From: Sphingomonas sp. Leaf10
Lineage (GTDB): Bacteria; Pseudomonadota; Alphaproteobacteria; Sphingomonadales; Sphingomonadaceae
NCBI RefSeq assembly: GCF_001421245.1
Contig: NZ_LMKE01000001.1
Coordinates: 789,511 to 853,510 of the forward strand
Length of the DNA stretch: 64,000 bases
Direction of reading: 5' to 3'
Made by a program: the position numbers and the translations under genes. The notes beneath the pieces were generated by a model. The model made no database searches. It worked only from the letters and a program-made list of their open reading frames with translations, and was not told the DNA's origin. The stretch's first letter is position 1. Each line of letters opens with the position of its first letter. Below, piece after piece: positions 61,145 through 64,000 of this stretch.

Positions 61145-62712
61145 CAGTGCGATTCCCCGTGCGCCGCTTCACCGCCGCCCGTTCCATGTTCCGCGGCGTG
61201 CGCCGCTGCCGCCGCCGGATTGCCTGCGGTCGGCCGTGAGTCCGAAGGAGGTGCGGCACGCTCGATCCGGGCGAGCAGCAGCCCGACATCCTTGCGCATC
61301 GGCGCGAGGAAGCTTTCGGGATAGACGCCCATCCACAGCACGACCGCCGCGATCGGCGCAAGCATCACCAACTCCCGCATCGACACGTCCGGCATCGCCT
61401 TCACATCGTCATGCACCAGGTCGCCCAGCGCGATACGACGATAGAGATAGAGCGAATAGGCGGCCCCGAGGATGATGCCGGTCGTGCAGATCAGCGCAGC
61501 CCAGGTCGACACGCGATACGTCCCGGCAAGGCTCAGATATTCCCCGACGAAGCCCGACGTTCCGGGAAGACCAATCGACGCCATGGTGAACAGCAGGAAG
61601 AACACGGCATAGCGCGGCATGTTGATCGCCAAGCCGCCATAGCGAGCAATCTCGCGGGTATGCAGCCGGTCGTAGATGATGCCGACGCACAGGAACAGCG
61701 CGCCCGATACCAGGCCATGGCTGAGCATCACGATCATTGCGCCATCGATGCCGTTCTGGTTGAACGCGAACAGGCCGATCGTCACGATCGCCATATGCGC
61801 AACCGACGAATAGGCGATCAGCTTTTTCATGTCCGACTGCACCAGCGCAACGAGCGAGGTGTAGACGACGGCGATTCCCGACAGCGTCAGGATCAGCCAG
61901 GTTAGTTCGCCCGAGGCTTCGGGGAACATCGGCAGCGAGAAGCGCAGGAAGCCATATCCACCCAGCTTCAGCAACACGCCGGCGAGAATGACCGACCCGG
62001 CGGTCGGTGCCTGCACGTGCGCATCGGGCAACCAGGTGTGGACCGGCCACATCGGCATCTTGACCGCGAACGATGCGAAGAAGGCGAGCCATAGCCACGT
62101 CTGCACCTGCACCGGGAAATCATACGCCATAAGCGTCGGGATGTCCGAGGTACCGGCGGTGCGGATCATGTAGATCATCGCGATCAACATCAGCAGCGAG
62201 CCGAGCAGCGTGTACAGGAAGAACTTGTACGACGCATAGATGCGGTTCGCCCCGCCCCAGATGCCAATGATAAGGTACATCGGGATCAGGCCGGCTTCGA
62301 AGAAGACGTAGAACAGCAACAGGTCCTGCGCCGCGAACGTGCCGATCATCAGTACTTCGACGCTGAGGAACAGCGCCATATATTCGGGCACGCGGTTGGT
62401 GACCGACTTCCACGACGCGCCGATGCAGATCGGCATCAGGAACACGCTGAGCATGATGAGCATTAGCGCGAAGCCGTCGATGCCCAGCGCATAACGGAAT
62501 ACGCCGAAATCACCGAGCGCCGGTGCCTCGACGAACTGCCACTGTGCGCCGCCGATATCGAAATCGGCCCATAGCAACACGCCCAGCGCGAAATTGACCA
62601 GCGTGGCCGCCAGCGCCGTCCAGCGCGCGGCATTCGCCGATACGAACAGGCACAGCATCGCTGCGACCGCCGGTACCAGCAGCATCACCGACAGGATCGG
62701 GAAGCCGTTCAC
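61144..62712 (-). CDS. nuoM: NADH-quinone oxidoreductase subunit M
   Basis: 522 residues, about 14 membrane helices. Complex I antiporter-like subunit. Present are [20 protein letters not shown] with the conserved glutamate, and [20 protein letters not shown] and [20 protein letters not shown], and a histidine-bearing helix [20 protein letters not shown]. The C-terminus is a hydrophilic tail ending in EAAHGESH. It lies between nuoN and nuoL. Confidence 0.95.
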   Translation of the reverse strand: MNGFPILSVMLLVPAVAAMLCLFVSANAARWTALAATLVNFALGVLLWADFDIGGAQWQFVEAPALGDFGVFRYALGIDGFALMLIMLSVFLMPICIGASWKSVTNRVPEYMALFLSVEVLMIGTFAAQDLLLFYVFFEAGLIPMYLIIGIWGGANRIYASYKFFLYTLLGSLLMLIAMIYMIRTAGTSDIPTLMAYDFPVQVQTWLWLAFFASFAVKMPMWPVHTWLPDAHVQAPTAGSVILAGVLLKLGGYGFLRFSLPMFPEASGELTWLILTLSGIAVVYTSLVALVQSDMKKLIAYSSVAHMAIVTIGLFAFNQNGIDGAMIVMLSHGLVSGALFLCVGIIYDRLHTREIARYGGLAINMPRYAVFFLLFTMASIGLPGTSGFVGEYLSLAGTYRVSTWAALICTTGIILGAAYSLYLYRRIALGDLVHDDVKAMPDVSMRELVMLAPIAAVVLWMGVYPESFLAPMRKDVGLLLARIERAAPPSDSRPTAGNPAAAAAHAAEHGTGGGEAAHGESH

Positions 62713-62749
62713 GAGTTATTCCCCCGAACCAATTGCTTGAAACCGCGCA

Positions 62750-64000
62750 TCACGACGCGATCGCCCAGGTAACCGCCGCCGTCAGGCCGATCAGCATGAC
62801 GAAGGCATAGGTGTAGAGATAGCCGGTCTGCATCTTGACCGCGAGGCGGCTGGAGAAGCCGACCAGTGCCGCCGACCCGTCCGGGCCGAACCGGTTGATC
62901 GTCTGTTCATCGCCACGCTTCCAGAAGAAGCGGCCAAGCGCGAACGCCGGGCGGACGAAGAGCAGATGATACAGCTCGTCGAAATACCACTTCTTGAGCA
63001 GGAACCGGTGCAGCACGCGGAACGTGTCGGCGATTCCTGCCGCCATACCCGGCCGCGCAATGTAGACGTAGAAGGCGCTAGCCAGGCCAACCAGCATCAC
63101 GATCGTCGCAGCCAGCTTCACCAGCAACGGAACCTGATGCATTTCGTGCATGAGATGTTCGTTGAAGAACAGGCTGCCCTTCCAGAACGTCTCGCCCGCT
63201 TCCGGCTCAATGAACCAGTGATGGAAGACATAGCCGGCGGCGACCGCACCGATCGTCAGGACGATCAGCGGGATCAGCATCGGCAACGGGCTTTCGTGCG
63301 GATGATAGCCTGCCGTGCCTTCAGTCACCTCGCTAGCGTGCGCATCATGCGTCGAGGGGGCGTGGCCTGCATCCTCGGCGGCCGGCGGCACTGGATGGCT
63401 GCCATCGTCATGGCCGTGACCATGGGTGTCATAATGGTCACCATGACCATGACCATGCGCATCGTGCACCGCGTGCTGGATATGCTCGGACCCGGCCCAG
63501 CGCGGCGTACCGAAGAAGGTCAGGAACATCAGCCGCCACGAATAGAAGCTGGTCAGCAGCGCCGCGAAGGTACCGACATAGAATGCACCGTAACCGCCCG
63601 GACCCGATGCCCATGCCGCTTCGAGGATCGCATCCTTCGAATGGTAACCGGCAAAGCCGCCGATGCCGTAGATGCCGACACCCGTGATAGCGAGCGTGCC
63701 GGCCATCATCGCCCAGAAGGTCAGCGGAATATGCTTCCGCAAGCCACCATAGAAGCGCATGTCCTGTTCATGGTGCATTGCGTGGATGACCGAACCGGCG
63801 CCCAGGAACAGCAACGCCTTGAAGAAGGCGTGCGTAAACAGGTGGAACATCGCCGCGCCATACGCGCCGACACCCGCCGCAAAGAACATGTAGCCGAGCT
63901 GCGAACACGTGGAATAGGCGATGACGCGCTTGATGTCGGTCTGCACCAAACCGATCGTAGCCGCGAACAGGCAGGTCGCGGCACCGACCGCCGTCACCAC
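62750..64000 (-). CDS. nuoL: NADH-quinone oxidoreductase subunit L, C-terminal part (partial)
   Basis: At least 416 residues; the N-terminus lies right of the window. The distal antiporter-like subunit of complex I. HLFTHAFFKALLFLG holds the H-x3-H-x3-K set that corresponds to His334, His338 and Lys342 of E. coli NuoL. A long histidine- and acid-rich loop follows (about 63340-63490), unlike E. coli, and then the last membrane helices and the horizontal helix region. It is the first seen of nuoL-nuoM-nuoN on this strand. Confidence 0.95.
   Translation of the reverse strand: MVTAVGAATCLFAATIGLVQTDIKRVIAYSTCSQLGYMFFAAGVGAYGAAMFHLFTHAFFKALLFLGAGSVIHAMHHEQDMRFYGGLRKHIPLTFWAMMAGTLAITGVGIYGIGGFAGYHSKDAILEAAWASGPGGYGAFYVGTFAALLTSFYSWRLMFLTFFGTPRWAGSEHIQHAVHDAHGHGHGDHYDTHGHGHDDGSHPVPPAAEDAGHAPSTHDAHASEVTEGTAGYHPHESPLPMLIPLIVLTIGAVAAGYVFHHWFIEPEAGETFWKGSLFFNEHLMHEMHQVPLLVKLAATIVMLVGLASAFYVYIARPGMAAGIADTFRVLHRFLLKKWYFDELYHLLFVRPAFALGRFFWKRGDEQTINRFGPDGSAALVGFSSRLAVKMQTGYLYTYAFVMLIGLTAAVTWAIAS

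Overview
This window is about 64 kb of GC-rich chromosome from an alphaproteobacterium, almost certainly a sphingomonad (Sphingomonas or a close relative). The evidence is gene content and order: a TonB-dependent receptor beside a flavin-dependent halogenase-type protein, carA-carB-greA opposite a gatB/yqeY-dnaG-rpoD block, a pyruvate dehydrogenase E1-beta with a fused lipoyl domain, and the nuoL-nuoM-nuoN-birA-coaX-rnj run. No rRNA, tRNA, CRISPR array, prophage or insertion sequence was seen.

Layout. 1-5.9 kb: a carbohydrate-uptake locus with the end of a GH3 glycosidase, the halogenase-type protein and a large TonB-dependent receptor; a LacI-type palindrome lies just before the receptor. 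6-9 kb: the tonB-exbB-exbD-exbD energising operon plus a small TPR-like protein, ending in a clear terminator. 9.2-16 kb: folate genes (folB and a pteridine-reductase-like SDR), a GNAT, then DUF1285, a CoA-pyrophosphatase-type Nudix protein and a CCA-adding enzyme in overlapping frames, convergent with a GGDEF-EAL protein. 16-24.6 kb: parC, a TetR/hydrolase divergent pair, purC, an acyl-CoA dehydrogenase with its MerR regulator, an EF-hand protein and a degenerate phytoene-synthase-like protein. 24.7-27.9 kb: a TadG-TadE-TadE cluster whose tadG carries an in-frame stop. 28-35 kb: pdhB, pdhA, ftsB, csaA, a frameshifted diguanylate cyclase, a ChaN-like protein and enolase. 35-37 kb: four small membrane or helical proteins resembling YqjD-YqjE-YqjK, behind a sequence matching the EcfG general-stress promoter. 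37-48 kb: rhomboid, greA, carB, an ExbD-derived lipoprotein, carA, yqeY, dnaG and rpoD. 48-55.6 kb: a MoxR ATPase and its VWA partner (with an in-frame stop) separated by a CHAP protein and a glycosyltransferase, then an Hpt-like protein without its histidine and a long coiled-coil membrane protein. 55.6-56.2 kb: a repeat-rich gap. 56.2-64 kb: DUF1467, RNase J, coaX, birA, nuoN, nuoM and the C-terminal part of nuoL.

The most unusual points are three broken reading frames (TadG, GGDEF, VWA), each with one apparent lesion and otherwise conserved sequence; a small lipoprotein between carA and carB whose C-terminus closely matches the ExbD encoded 35 kb away; the stress-promoter/YqjDE-like operon; an Hpt-like protein lacking the phospho-acceptor histidine; and at least three families of dispersed inverted repeats. 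I found no convincing new defence, toxin or mobile system. The best candidates for undescribed biology are the ExbD-derived lipoprotein and the envelope-linked MoxR-VWA block.
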